Assembly: GCA_009760855.2 (NCBI GenBank)
Contig: WPIO01000002.1
Span: 13,318,501-13,382,500 of the forward strand
Length of the DNA: 64,000 nucleotides
Source: Cristatella mucedo
Lineage: Eukaryota; Bryozoa; Phylactolaemata; Cristatellidae
Direction: 5' to 3'
Part shown: positions 12,283 through 24,869 of the stretch, piece by piece
How the letters are laid out: the number at the start of each line of letters is the position of its first letter
Position numbering within the stretch: the stretch's first letter is position 1
The notes under the pieces: model-generated
The model's database searches: none
Told to the model about the DNA's origin: nothing
Seen by the model: only the letters and a program-made list of their open reading frames with translations
Translations under genes and position numbers: made by a program

Positions 12283-15125
12283 TATGTATCTCCGTCAGTA
12301 ACTCCACAAAGTCATAAAGACCATGTGGGTGTTACGCAGGAGAGTTTTGTATAGCGCACTCACAGCCTAAGCGGCTTTCGGTACGCATTCGGTAGCCAAC
12401 AGACTTCGTCTCACGCAACAAAGAGAAAGTGGGAAGCATAGCAGAGTCAGGAGAGCAGTTGAGGTAGTGAGTAGCATAGAAGTAGCAGTTCAGGACCGCT
12501 GAAAAAGATGTGCCATAGTCGGCAGTTGGAGAGTAGATGTCGTTGCGTAAGAATTGTGGAAGCGAGTTCCACAGTCTAGGACCTGCAGAGCTAAAGCTTC
12601 TGTCGCCAACCGTCTTTAAGCGGAGGAATGGGACAGCTAATTTATTGTCCACACAGGACCTGAGGGCGCGAACAGGCTGAAACTGATGCAGCAGTTCAGC
12701 TAGGTACGAAGGAGCCAAGCCGTGGCGGGCCTTGTGGGTCAGCGTAAGAACTTTGCTCTGTATCCTTTGCTCAACCGGCAACCATCGTAGCTCTTTCAGC
12801 AAAGGTGACACGTGCTCAAACCGCTGGGACTTGAAGACCAGCCTTGCAGCCATATTCATAGTCCGCTGTAGTGGCACAATAGCTTTCTTTGGTAGCCCAG
12901 CCAAAAGAGAATTACAATAATCAAGCCGAGACAGAACTAAAGAGCTAGTTAATTTTTTTACAAGCCACTGTGGGAGACAGCTTCTAATCTTGGATAGGGA
13001 TCGGATGTGATGGCTAGCTGTAGAAGCAGTCTTCTGAATGAAGCTTTTGAAATTGAGGCAGCTGTCGAACACGACACCTGGATTACGAGCACGTGGTGAA
13101 GGTCGCACAATAGCATCACCTATTAGAACAGCAAAGCCTTTTAATCCAGCTACACACTTAGGGTGTCCTATGAGAAGCAGTTCGGTTTTATCGTCATTTA
13201 ATTTCAGGAAGTTTTCCGACATCCAGGATCGAATATCGGCAAGGCAAGCATTCAGTTTCTCAGTTGCTGCAGCAGATTCCGACGGTTTAAATGACAAATA
13301 CAACTGAGTATCGTCAGAATAGAAGTGATATCCTATTCCATGGGCCTTAATCACTTTTCCCAGAGGTTGCGTATAAATGGAGAACAGCAAGGGACCAAGT
13401 ACAGACCCTTGAGGGTCTCCACAGGTGACCCTTCTCATGTCAGAGACCTGACCCCCACACGACACGGATTGAACACGATCAGACAAGTATGATTTAAACC
13501 ACGCCAGTGCTTCGTCTGCCAGACCGATCGTTGTTCTCAATCGTTCAAGCAAAACTTCGTGATCAATGGTGTCGAAGGCAGCAGACAGATCTAGCAGAGC
13601 TAGGGCAGTGACATTCCCGTCGTCGTTGCCACGTAGAATGTCATTGTTAACACGGAGGAGAGCAGTTTCAGTAGAGTGCTGCCTCTTGAAACCTGATTGA
13701 AATGTTTCTGACATTCCATTATTTTCAATATGTTCAACTAGCTGCTTAGCAACAATTTTTTCACGAATCTTTGATAAGAACGGAAGAAGGGAAACTGGAC
13801 GATAGTTTGCTAGGACCTCTGTGTCTAATCCAGGCTTTTTAAGAATAGGTCAAACGATTGCCGATTTGAAGGACTTGGGGACGACCCCTTTTCCCAAAGA
13901 AGCATTAAAAATCTTGGTTATGGCAGGGCTAAGTTGGTCTGCAAGTGAAGACCACAGAGATGAAGGTATAGGGTCTTCAGGAGACGAGCTCTTTTTGCTA
14001 GACCTTATTAAGGCAGCCACATCACAGGCAGAAACATCGGAGAACCTTTTAAGAAAGGTCACAGGTCGAGGAACGGCGATTGCTTTGGTCGGAGGGGGCT
14101 TAATGGAGGCACGAAGGTGCACAATTTTTTCAGTAAAGAAGGCTGAAAACTTTTCGGCTGAGCCCTTAATATCTGGGGAGTCAGACCTGACAGCATTGGC
14201 CAGTAAATGGTTTACTGTGTTATAAATCTGTTTAGTGTCCGACTGGCCGGAATTCAGGTTTCTAATGAAAAAATAAGCCCTGGCTTTTTTAAGCTTTCGG
14301 GTGTAAACTCGAAGGAAGTCTTTAAAATTGACTAGGTCTGCCTCAGACCCCGATTTCTTGAAACGACGTTCCAACCTGTGCTTAACACGGCGCATCTTAA
14401 GGAGTTTTTTTGTAAATTGAAAGCAATCTCGACGACTTTGAACACGGATAGAGCGAACGGGAGCATGCTTGTCAAGAGCACTCCTGAGTGTCATGTTCAT
14501 CGCATCAGTGAGGGTATCGAGGCTGCCGGTCGAGTCTGAATGATGATCAAGAAGGCCTGCACCACAAACAGATTTCAAAAACTTGTCCATGTCAATGCTT
14601 TGTAAGTTACGTCGTTTGGCAAATTCGACATTGCCCTGCACGTACGAGGGAGCAGGAACAGTAAACGAGACCGAACGATGATCTGAGAGGGTCAGTGGGC
14701 ACACCACAAAGTCAGTGGGGAGGACATCCTTAGTGATCACGAGATCTAGAATGTGGCCACCGACGTGGGTGCTATGATTAACGTGTTGGGCTAAACCAAG
14801 GTTCTCCAGACAGTCAAGAAATGAGCGGACCTGGCTGTTGCTAGGGTTGTCAACGTGAATATTGAAGTCTCCTACAATCAGTAGCGGCCTGTCACACACA
14901 AATATTTTAGCGAGGAACTCTGAAAACTCCTCTATAAACAAGTTTAGACAGCCAGAAGGAGGCCGGTATATCACAACGGTGAGAGGCATTGTCTTTGATG
15001 AAGACCTGATAGCAACCGATTCAAACGATGACCCATGCGAGGAACTGCACATTTTATAGCCAAACGATTTGCGAACAACAATTGCAACCCCGCCACCAAC
15101 CTTGTCAGAACGCATGGACTGATAG
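12283..15125 (-). mobile_element. LINE-A: L2/CR1-type non-LTR retrotransposon, 5'-truncated, one nonsense codon in ORF2
   Basis: A 928-codon reading frame (15115-12332) in one phase, interrupted only by TGA at 13850-13852. Upstream is the APE-type endonuclease part, with GDFNIHVD and SDHRSVSF; its first portion is missing, so the copy is 5'-truncated. Downstream is reverse transcriptase: LLDLSAAFDTIDHEVLL, GDPQGSVLGPLLFSIY, and the catalytic YSDD in HFYSDDTQLYLSF. The C-terminal region ends LRLKTVGDRSFSSAGPRLWN and onward. The 3' end carries a GCGCTATACAAAA segment and the tail ACGGAGATACATA. The TGA sits where CGA (Arg) would be expected, a CpG decay site. The nearly open frame suggests a young insertion. 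Confidence 0.93.
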
Positions 15126-17174
15126 AATGAGTCTGTTATCTGACCGCGGCGGTTCGCACCTGCTCCGCGCCCCTACCTGGTTTCTCGGAAACTACGCATT
15201 CAATTCTGACATTGCTGAAAGAATAACGTTACGCCAGCATGCGGAATGGCTCCGAGCTTTGCCATTTGGAGAAAAATGGCGTACATAACCAATGCTGGAA
15301 GTCATTGACCGATGTGCAGGAACAGTGGTCTCGCATCGCGGCCAACGACCAACAACCAACCAATGGCCAACGACCGCTGCGGCTGCGCGCTTGCGTGCAC
15401 TCCAGTCTGTGATGCACGGATTTGTGGCGCCGCAATAAAGTGTCGGCTTTTTTTTATCGCCGTCGTGCTAAGCTGCTAGAGCGAGCGCTTTTATTCGGAC
15501 TAATGCTTAATTACTGTGTAAAACCTACTGTAGGACGCAGTATGGCCGTTGCTGCTTTCAAACCTGTCCCGGAAGTCTCGGCTAGGGACCGGTTCTTTTT
15601 ACAGTTAAGCTCCAACTACTCGCACCAGCAGCAAGTACACGCACGTACGCAGACTGTGGCTGAAATCTGTTGTCCAGTAAAGTTTGGCACCGAAGCAAGC
15701 TGACCGCACCCAACTGGTTCGCCAAAAGAAGCACCTGCATCGATCGGAGATCGACACGTACATGTCGGAATTCTCGGATACTCGTAGTCGTCGACACTGC
15801 AAAATGCAGATTTTGAAAAGTTTGGTTCCCATTTCAGGGAAGTGCATGCGTCCTATACTACTGTGGCTCCGGCGGCAGCAGCGCTAGTGGGAGTCTCGCG
15901 GAGGCACAGCTGGCGAACGCGTGCGTGGTAAACGAGACTCTCCTTTATTACTCTCAACGGGCACATATCTATGGGAACCTAATCAATCGCAGCAGACGAC
16001 GCGAAATATAATCTGCATCAGTGGTCCGACGCTGCGCCGCTTCAACGGCTTAACTATTGGCCACAGGTGAGGCATGTGCACATTGGTGTCAGGGCGCTTC
16101 GCTGATTACAAGAGACGCAGAAGACGCCGGTGCACGCAACGCATGCTAACAACCAATGCGAACGATCAGTGCCGAGCTGTCAGAAACAAAACCTAGGCCG
16201 ATTGCGACCGGCGTGCGTTTCTGCGACGATACGACGATAGACGGTTGGGTTATGACTGGGGGAAAAAGGTAAATCCGCTCAGGTAAAAAATGAGGAGGTA
16301 TTTTAGAGGCGACTTAACAAAGAACTCGAGTCGCACAACTCCAGAGTCTCTGATCGAGCAATTAGGTCACCGTCTCTCCTCCCCGCATGTCGCAGCGCTG
16401 TCTAGAACTGATTGTCTTGCACGAGCTGCCGGTGGAGAATGCAACGCCCTCTAGTCTGAAGGCCGCATTCCGTAAATGCCCACCCTTCTTCTACACGGGT
16501 ACGCGACGTGGAGCAAAAACGAGCATAACGCACGGGCCCGGCTCTGTGCGTGAAGCTGTTAAAAACGCGCCGTGCGGATTCCACAAGGCCGCAAACGCAG
16601 CGCTCCTAACGGTGGTAGTCTCAGCCGACGCACGATGAATACAGGTGACGCCTGTACATTTTTAACGGCTAGCATGCACTTGCATTTTAACGGCTAACTT
16701 GCAGGTGCAGCACTAATGCACACGAGGTATGCCGACGGTTTCGTGTTTCTCTAGCGACGAAGACGACGCTTACATATCTCGAGATAAACAAGTCTACATC
16801 CATTAAGTAGAGAAGCCTGTTTGACAGCAACGGAAGGTTGCAGGCATTCAACAACGGGCCTTGGCATGCACCCACGACTCCGTGGCCCAGGACTAAAATC
16901 AGCTCGAATGTCAAGGCCAACTCCGCAAGCACAGCTAACGCGCTAACTAAGCCCAAAGCAGACACCTTCTGCTTTCACGTGGCATTGGCCAAAGAGTGTC
17001 GCCTGATCGGTTCCAATCGCCATTTTAATTAAGAAATAGTGAATTGTGAATCTCAGCCGTTATCAAGCTGATTGAGCAAGCCGCCCTTTCACAGCGAGCG
17101 GCAGTAATAGTCATCGACTTAGCACAGTGCGGCGATCGGACTCTGACATCGCTTGGGATTAGGCAAATCAGGCG
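15126..17174. other. No gene seen
   Basis: A local CCAACGACCAACAACCAACC repeat near 15340-15375; otherwise featureless to me. Confidence 0.55.
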
Positions 17175-17355
17175 TACCCAGGTCGCGGGCAAGGTCGGAG
17201 TCAAGGTCGTGGACTCACTGAGTCCTGCTGCGGGCGATCCTTCGTTGCCCGCTGCAGACGACGGTGCTAGAAACCAAGGCTCACATTCTGTAGCTATACA
17301 AACGTATCTGTCGCTGTAAAAGCATACAAAATACAAACGAGGCTATTGAGTCAGC
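17175..17355 (+). mobile_element. SINE-2 copy, degraded
   Basis: AAGGTCGTGGACTCACTGAG, GGGCGATCCTTCGTTGCCC, CTGTCGCTGTAAAAGCATA and GAGGCTATTGAGTCAGC in family order, with extra sequence in the middle. Confidence 0.7.
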
Positions 17356-18599
17356 GAACTTTTTTTTTCTCGGTCATTCGGTAATTCACGCTGTAGTTCC
17401 CGTTCGGCGTCGCGACTACGTTCAACTACCGATTCTTGTCTGACATTCGAAGGCAGAGAACGAGGTTTCGTGAGATCCCAACTTAAATGCCATCGTGCAA
17501 AGGAGTCGCACTTACGCGCCATCCTTAAGTGCATATGACCTTTTGAAGCTTGAAGGACGGTGCGAACGAGCGAGCAGTATGCGATATATTCCGTCAGCTA
17601 CCTGGCATCTAATAAAGGCGGCATGCTGGCAGCTTGCTGGCGCTACCGCCCTTAATCCGCGGTTCGATGGGGCCGCATTGCTCTAAATCGCGTCGCGTGA
17701 TTTTGCGGCCTGCTGCTTTCAGGCAGAGCCCTGTCTGCTGGGGCTATATACCCGACTGTCGCTGCAACGGAAGCGTTCACGGAAGTGGACGAGGAATGAG
17801 CGGCTCCGCCATGCATCAGCTGCCAATCAATAATTCAAAACGCAAACATCGTAAGACGGCGGCTAGCCACAGCCCCGGGAAAATCACGCACAGCACCGCT
17901 CATCGTTGCCTCTGCGCTCAAGGTTATTGTGCGCTGATTTATTACAAATCGATGAACCTCTCGAGCGTTGCATTGCAAAGCCACGCCGTGTCGAGCTCCC
18001 CGATGCCCGGCGACCGGCGGAGAGAATCGCATTTCCCAGCTCGCTGTGCTAAATCCCTGAAGCCGCGACGGCCCGCTGCACCTGGTCCGTAGGGTAAGCA
18101 ATCCGATGCATTAATTCTCCTTTCGTCAGTGTCGGCAGTAGCCGCAATTAGCGTAGGCGTTGGATTGCCTTACAGCAATTAAGATTTTGCCGTCGACGCC
18201 TTGCCGCCACTCTGGCCGACAGCAAGTCGCGATGCTGATGAATTTAGGATGAGTTCACCTTCCGATTCCGACTCGCTCTGCTGGCAAGGTCGTAGAGCTC
18301 TTAGACCGGCGAGCAGCGCTCGTCTATGGAAGCATCGTTAAGGCTGAACAAAATAGAAGACCACAGCCACGAACAAGAGAGAAAGAGAGAGAGAGAGAGA
18401 GAGAGCGAGTGAAAGCGAGTGTGAGCGAGTGTGAGCGATTGTGAGGGAGAGAGCGAATAGATGGCGCCTCGCACCGCCCAGGAGATACCGATAGCGGGAG
18501 CAGCGCCGCTGAGAACTCAAGCGCGGAGATGCCGAAGGGGGCGTTACTGCATTAATTCGTGTCCAGCTATGGACAGGTCGACCCGGCTACCGTCCGAAC
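17356..18599. other. No gene seen
   Basis: Only a short GA microsatellite; frames lack domains. Confidence 0.55.
18378..18405 (+). repeat. Short GA microsatellite
   Basis: GA x ~13 within a purine-rich stretch. Confidence 0.85.
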
Positions 18600-19767
18600 A
18601 GCCTAGCCCCCGCCGGCTTTGAACGAGCCGCCGCCGCCGCCGCCGCCGCCGCCGCGGCGCTAATCTCGCCTGCCTAAAGCTTTAGACGGGAGAGCGGCGC
18701 GAGCGGAGAGAGAGCGGAGAGAGTGCCTCTCTGTAGCTGCGGTGAGTGAGTGAATGCCTGTCGCGAGGCGGCGTTCACAGGCGGCGCGCGGCGCATTGTT
18801 CGACGAGAACTCGCGCTTAATGCGTTGGCAAACCGGTCGAGGTGTGTGCGATGTTCTAAGGGAACAAAAGGCTAATCAATTGCCACCCGTAGAGCGCGTC
18901 GATCCCGCAGCGGAGCCGCTCGCCTCTGCCGCGGCGCCCGTGGCGGCGGCGGAAATCGCTCTCGCTCGGCAGCACTCGCTCGCTCGCCCGCCCGACGCAG
19001 CGCGCCTCCTGACCGATCGGTCGACTGCACACAGCCGTCGCCTGCGAAAGCACCAGCAGCGACCCGGCAAGCGGCGCGGCGGCACTTGCGGCTGCACTTG
19101 CTGCTCCACTCGTCTTCGGAAGCCCTGCGCCGCCGCCGCCGACCGAGGTGAGCGGCGGCTGGCGCTCGCGCGGCGACGAGGCGTCGCGATGCGCCAGTCT
19201 TTACCTTTGGCATTTAATGGCACCCCCGGAGATTCGCGCGTCGGCACGCGCCGCCGCCCTTCCGTCCATCTCGCGGGGCTCGCTCGGGCGCTAGTGCTCG
19301 GGGAGGCGCGCGCGGGGCGAGTCGCCGCCGCCGCCGCCGACCGCGCGGGCGTACGCCGAAGAGCCGACCGATCGTCGAGCTGAGAAGAGACGGTCGCCGG
19401 TCGCCGTCCGCCGCTACGCTAGCGATTCCGCTCGCGATCCCTCCGAGGTGCCCTCTCCGCGCCGCCGCGCGCGCTCCGCGCTCGGCGGCGCGGAGAGGGG
19501 CGTCTTTCGATCTCGCTCGCGCGCACGCCATCTCTATCGCTCGATCTGCCGCGCGGTCGGTCGACGGTCGTCCGAGCGGGCTGCGCTGGCTAAGGTTCTC
19601 CAAGTGCCACGGGGCGGCCATCTTACGCGCGCGCGCGCGATCCAACGCGACGACGCTGACAAGGGCGCGTCGGACGGAGCCGGGCGATTAAACCGCGACG
19701 AAATGCCGCCGAAGTAAGCGCTCGCGACTCGTAAGCGCCGCCGCGGCGATCGCTCACGCCGGGCGGC

Positions 19768-19782
19768 ATTGCAGCCGCCGCA

Positions 19783-19868
<86 letters not shown>
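19768..19868 (+). repeat. CCG trinucleotide repeat
   Basis: About 30 CCG units with one interruption by CCA. Such tracts form stable secondary structure. Confidence 0.97.
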
Positions 19869-20096
19869 GAGAATTTACCGTTTGTTTAGGATGGTGCGCT
19901 GCAGCTGCTGCGAGGCGCGCGAGCGTTCCTAGCGATCGCTGCCGCTGCGTGCTGCTGCGATCGGGTTCGGCGCCCCGAGCGGACTCGCCGCCGCCGGCTC
20001 AGGCATTCCGTCACGCGGCGGCTGCTGCCGCCGAGCTGCGCTCGGCGCTGCTTCGGCCAGAGCTGGATTTCGTAATACGTAAGTAAATAAATCCTA

Positions 20097-20278
20097 GCTG
20101 ATTAAACAGCCTCTTTCTGCATAGCGACAGAAGAGCCTTACGGCGATCACCGCCGCTTGCAGTGGCGATAAAAGATCGCCCACCGCAGGAATCGAACCCA
20201 CGAGGCCGAGGTCCTTAAAGGCTCGAGGCCGAGGTCGTGAAAAGCAACCGCCTTACCTAGTGAGCCGTCACGGCTCGT
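20097..20278 (-). mobile_element. SINE-2 copy with duplicated B-box-side segment
   Basis: AGCTGATTAAACAGCCTC end, ATAGCGACAGAAGAGCC, AATCGAACCCACGAGG, then a short duplication (GAGGCCGAGGTCCTTAAAGG / GAGGCCGAGGTCGTG) and ACCTAGTGAGCCGTCACGG. Confidence 0.82.
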
Positions 20279-20837
20279 AGACGAAGCGTAGCTCGAAGAC
20301 GTAGACGTAGACGAAGACGTAGCTCGAAGCGCTTCTCGACCGTCGACTCGCTTTCATCCGCCGAGCGAGCGGCCTCCTCGCGCGTCGTCGGCTCGATAGC
20401 GCCCCACGCTCGCGGTACGACGCCCGCCGGGCGGCGTCCCGCTCAGCCGATGCCGGCAGATAGATGCGGCCTTCGCTGCGAGGCAGGCGTGCGACCGCTA
20501 CGCGGCGCAGCTTGCTACGCGCCGCGCTTTCTGCTATAAGCTATCGCTCGATTCTCGCGAGAAAATACGTAGCCGGGAAGCGAGAGACGCGGAGAGGGGA
20601 AACGGAAAAGAAGACACGCATTAGCATAGAGAGCGAGTGTGAGAGTGCGAGCGAGAGGGAGTTTGAGAGAGCGAGCGAGAGCAGTAGCGAAGGAGAGCGA
20701 ACGAGGGAGACACGAAGGGACACGAAAGCTTATGTTCAGAATGCTCATAAACAGAGAAAGTGAGCGCGAGTGGGAGAATAAGCGAGAGAAAGAGAGCTCA
20801 GGAAATAGAGAGCGCGAGCGAGCGAGCAGGAAAGAGG

Positions 20838-21206
20838 AGAGGCGAAGGATGGAGGAGAGGGGAAGGATGGAGGAGATGGGGGTTGGAAGAGAGGTGAAGG
20901 ATGGAGGAGATGGAAGGATGGAGGAGAGGCGAAGGATGGAGGAGAGGCGAAGGATGGAGGAGAGGCGAAGGATGGAGGAGAGGCGAAGGATGGAGGAGAG
21001 GCGAAGGATGGAGGAGAGGGGAAGGATGGAGGAGAGGCGAAGGATGGAGGAGAGGCGAAGGATGGAGGAGAGGCGAAGGATGGAGGAGAGGCGAAGGATG
21101 GAGGAGAGGCGAAGGATGGAGGAGAGGCGAAGGATGGAGGAGAGGCGAAGGATGGAGGAGAGGCGAAGGATGGAGGAGAGGCGAAGGATGGAGGAGAGGC
21201 GAAGGA
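20838..21206 (+). repeat. 18-bp minisatellite (about 20 copies)
   Basis: Unit GAGAGGCGAAGGATGGAG. The first five units are variants (GGGG, GATGG, GGTGAAG), the rest almost identical. Because 18 is a multiple of 3 the array stays open in several frames (EERRRM-type peptides), so an ORF at 20639-21250 is not evidence of a gene. Confidence 0.96.
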
Positions 21207-21754
21207 AGGGAAGGATAGGGCAACGCCCTCATAGCATAAGGAGAAAGTGAGGAGGATCGGAGAGCTAGTGATACCATAGATACCGAGTTATTTCTCGTAT
21301 CGATCTCTCACTTTCAGGTCACAACTATGTCAGGGTCGTTCCTCAATAGCACCACCGTCATGGCTTCTATTGCGGCTTCTATGGCTATCGGAGTGAATGC
21401 AGAGCAGTAAACTTTTGCAGACGATATTGAAACTTCTTTCGCTCGCTCTACTTATATAACACTCGGCAACTTATAAAAAGAATAATTTTTGTTCCATGTG
21501 TTCTACGTGGTCTTTAGTTATCTCTCCCAGCATTGGTTATAGCCTAAGGTGGAATGGATGTGCATTCGAACTGCCAAGTGGCTGCTTGTGCGAAAACTAC
21601 CAAACTTTCAAGATATCTTCTATATGGAATAAACATAACGAAAAGATAGCTAGGCAACACTTGCAATGCAACTTTTTTGTCAATAGGCTACACCTCAAGC
21701 CCTTTATCGCTCGAGCGAGAATAAGCAAAGCGCCCAGCGGGCGAGAGAGTTTGA

Positions 21755-21791
21755 GAGAGAGAAAAAGTTAGAGAGAGATGGAAAGAGAGAT

Positions 21792-21872
<81 letters not shown>

Positions 21873-21895
21873 GAAGGAGAGAGAGAGAAAGGGGG
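21755..21895 (+). repeat. GA microsatellite
   Basis: GA repeat with A-rich interruptions. Confidence 0.95.
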
Positions 21896-22217
21896 AAGAA
21901 ATATGGTAGAAGAGAAAGACGGAGAAGAGGAGAACGCACACAAGCGCACAGGCCGAGAAGCGAGGCCGCTTTGGATGGACGGATACGGAGCTTCCGGTTC
22001 GAAGACGGGAGTCGACGTGAGTGAACGAACACCGGGCATACGGCCTGCGGACAGCGCAGCTGAAGACCAATCGCAATAATAACAATAATAATAGTAGCAG
22101 TAACAGTAAGAAAACACGTACAGAGCAATACAAGACTGACTAAATTTCTTCATAGGAGCTCGTGATATAGCGGAAAAGAAACACGTCGATTCGCAGAGAT
22201 AGCATTCGCTGTCTTAG

Positions 22218-22242
22218 TATTATTATTATTATTATTATTATT
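22218..22242 (+). repeat. ATT trinucleotide run
   Basis: TTATTATT repeats, without an L2-type hairpin upstream. Confidence 0.85.
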
Positions 22243-22379
22243 GCTATTGCTGTCGTAAGAGGCTGGAAATGTACTGGCTGCACCCTCGAGGTGATAGGTA
22301 TCGGAGTCGGGACAGTGGGGCGAAAGGACGAAGCGTGACGTCGGCTACCCAGTCTCAGCACACCAATCGCCAATCGGCG

Positions 22380-23640
22380 AGCAGCAGCGCTCCCTCGCCG
22401 AGCTTCGGCGCCTGCGAGGAGTCTGCCGCTCGCCTGCAGCTCCCTTCCAAGGCTCAATAGGCAGCGTCAGAGCGGGTCGCCTTCGGCAGCCGTGACTCGG
22501 CTTTTTCCGTCGCCTACGTCGCGGCCGCTTCAGCAGAGCGAAAATCGCCGCCTTCGCGCGAAGGGTCACAGGTCAAGGCTGGATCGTAATGGCTCACTGG
22601 GTAAGGCGGTTGCTTTTCACGACCTCGGCCCCAAGGTCACGGTTTTGAATCCGGTGGTGGGCGATCCTATATCGCCACTGCAAGCGGTGGTGATAGCCAT
22701 TAAAGGCTCTTCTGTCGCTATACAAAAAGAGGCTGTTAAATCAGCAAGGATTTTTTTGTTTTGTTTTGATGCGTGGGCGCTCAGCCTCGCGGGCATTCGC
22801 ATCCGGCAGCAATGGCGCAGTGGCGCAATGGCCGTGACTCGTCAGTCGCTCGGCGCGCGATCGCTGCATAGCTCAGCCCGCCTTTACGCTTCGTTCCACC
22901 GTCCCCGCCTCCCCGCCCACTCTTATAATCCGGCGTCACATGCGGCGCAGAGCGCTCGAGCGCGGGCGACGTCGAGCGCGTGAGGAGACGTCGTCAGAGA
23001 AGAATTTTACCGCCATCGCAGCGGCGGCCGATCCCATTGGACCGCGGCGCGCCGATCCTGCTCGACTGGTATCGAACGGCCGCGTGCGATGGCGAGCCGA
23101 GAGCGGGACAGGGGAGCGGTTTCGCTTGTTCAGTAAACTCTAAGCGCTTGGGCACACATCGCAGCACTCGCCAGAATAAATGCTTGACGGCGCCGCGTGC
23201 GGTGCGGCGGACGAGCCGAGCGTGAGCTCCGTCGGCTCGAGACGCGGGCGGACGCTCGCGCCGGACGTCGAGCTGCTGCTGCTGCCTGCGGTCCGTCTGC
23301 TGCGGCGGCTGCGCAGGCAGCAGCAGCAGACGGACCGACGGCGGGAGGGGCGCCGCTGCGGCACGAGCGAGCTGACTCTACCGCGCTCTCGCGGACAGAC
23401 GCCGAGGTCGCCGAGAAAGCGGCTCGTGCAGCCAACTTGGGCGGCCAACTCCGAGTGGGGGCGGGTCTTCGGCGGCTGCGTTTGCGCAACCACCGGAGAC
23501 TGGTTCGAGCCTCGCGAATACTAAAAATGGGCGGCATCCGGTCGACCGCCACCCCCCATCCTCCCCCCTCGCGAAACACAGCGCCGAGAGCTTTCGGCGC
23601 AGCGGCGAGCATAGTCGGTCACTTCTAGGGGAGTCACGCG
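22380..23640. promoter_or_regulatory. Second GC/CpG-rich block
   Basis: CpG-rich sequence with a 15-bp perfect stem at 23289-23303/23323-23337 (CGGTCCGTCTGCTGC and its complement, 19-nt loop). Contains SINE-2 at 22583. Open frames have biased Arg/Ala composition and no recognisable domain. Confidence 0.4.
22583..22745 (+). mobile_element. SINE-2: second tRNA-derived SINE family (best copy)
   Basis: A box ATGGCTCACTGGGTAAGG, B box GGTTTTGAATCC, then GGGCGATCCTATATCGCC, CAAGCGGTGGTGATAGCC, GTCGCTATACAAAAAG and a conserved end GAGGCTGTTAAATCAGC. No hairpin of the LINE-B type. At least six other copies in the window share this order and end. Confidence 0.85.
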
Positions 23641-24869
23641 GCGGCAGGGCACGGCGGCGGGCAGTGCGAATTCTGCTCTACTGCATGCTCCCTCGTCGCT
23701 GTCAAGCAGAACGTAGCCGTCGATGTACGGTGCTCACGCCGGCGAAATCGTTCAATTTCGACGGGGGCTCCCAGCGGTTTGCGGCGATTGAGCAGGTCCG
23801 AAAATGCTCCGTTGCACGACTCCGGATTTAGTTTCATTCTGTGTCATGAGCGTCTTATAGGCGAGTTGGCTCAAATCTTGCCTCTGGATTCAACGATCAT
23901 GAGCTCACCTTTCGAAGACGATCCGACATATTCCTTCTTTCTTCCGGTTGCTTCTGCCTATTTAGGCTTAGTAGTTCTTTATCAAATCTGGTAGATTAAT
24001 CAGTCAATTTCACGTGCAGCTTGGATGCACTGCGATGCGAGCCCGACCGAATGTCGGCATCTCTTGAAGGCGACCGGCAACACCGGCTCAGGCTCGAGCT
24101 TCCGACGGTCTGCTGGGCATATGCAAAAACAAGGCGGCGGCCTACTCCCGCCCACTTCGCTCGCTGCTCAGGCTGATTTCTTGGCTCGATTTATTCGCTT
24201 GCTCGCTGTAGTCACTCTTTCTCACCGCGCTGCCAGAAAACCACAATAAATAATCTAAGCCAGTTCTTCGTACTCCCGCCAATCGACAATCGCGGATCGA
24301 GAGTGCTGATCCTGCACCATGCTGCTCTAGCCGAGCTCGGAGCTCCAGCTCTCTCTCTCTCTCTCTCTTCATTGAAGTCGTGCGTGTGCATTGATTTTCC
24401 CACAATGCTGCACACATCAATTTTCTCGTTCAAATTTTTTATCGCATCTGGTTGGTTAGACAGCACATTCTGCGGTACCGCCGCCGCCATACTAGCGATG
24501 CGCGCGTAGTTTCGCACACGCCGCCATTGGCAGACACGCGAGGAGTCGTTGCTAGCTGTAATTGGGCTTTGGATGTCGTCTCGCCGCCTGCAGCTCAATG
24601 ATAGGGAAACAGAGTTTGCATTATGAAACTTTAATTGAAGCCTTTCCGCACATGGCCCAAGAAGATCGCCTGAAACGCTCGGTCAAGAAAATACGAGAGT
24701 CCTCGGCACTTTGAGCAATTCATCGTTCTGAGATAATCAAACTAGTTACTTCTTAGCTAACTTTGAGGACGTGATCAAAACTCGTGTTGTATTGATTATG
24801 CAGGGAAATAGTAGGTTGTAATCAGTTGTCCGCGTCACTCTTAAGTAATGCCGCCTATCTCTATTCTTA
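23641..24869. other. No gene seen
   Basis: Includes a short CT run near 24350-24368; no coherent coding frame. Confidence 0.5.

Larger units (their letters stand above)
18600..20480. promoter_or_regulatory. CpG-island-like GC-rich block with CCG runs
   Basis: Very CpG-dense compared with the rest of the window, with CCG runs at 18629-18657 and 19768-19868 and CGCG clusters. It resembles a CpG-island promoter, but no downstream exon of a known gene was found. ORFs here, such as one at 18754-19383, look compositional: Arg/Ala/Pro-rich without domains. A SINE-2 lies inside at 20097. Confidence 0.5.

Noticed and set aside
18754-19383. 209-codon Arg/Ala-rich frame in the CpG-rich block
   Set aside because: GC-rich DNA has few stop codons; overlapping frames on both strands are equally long and no domain is visible.
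20639-21277. 203-codon and 159-codon frames over the 18-bp minisatellite
   Set aside because: Repeat unit is a multiple of three without stops; both strands are open.
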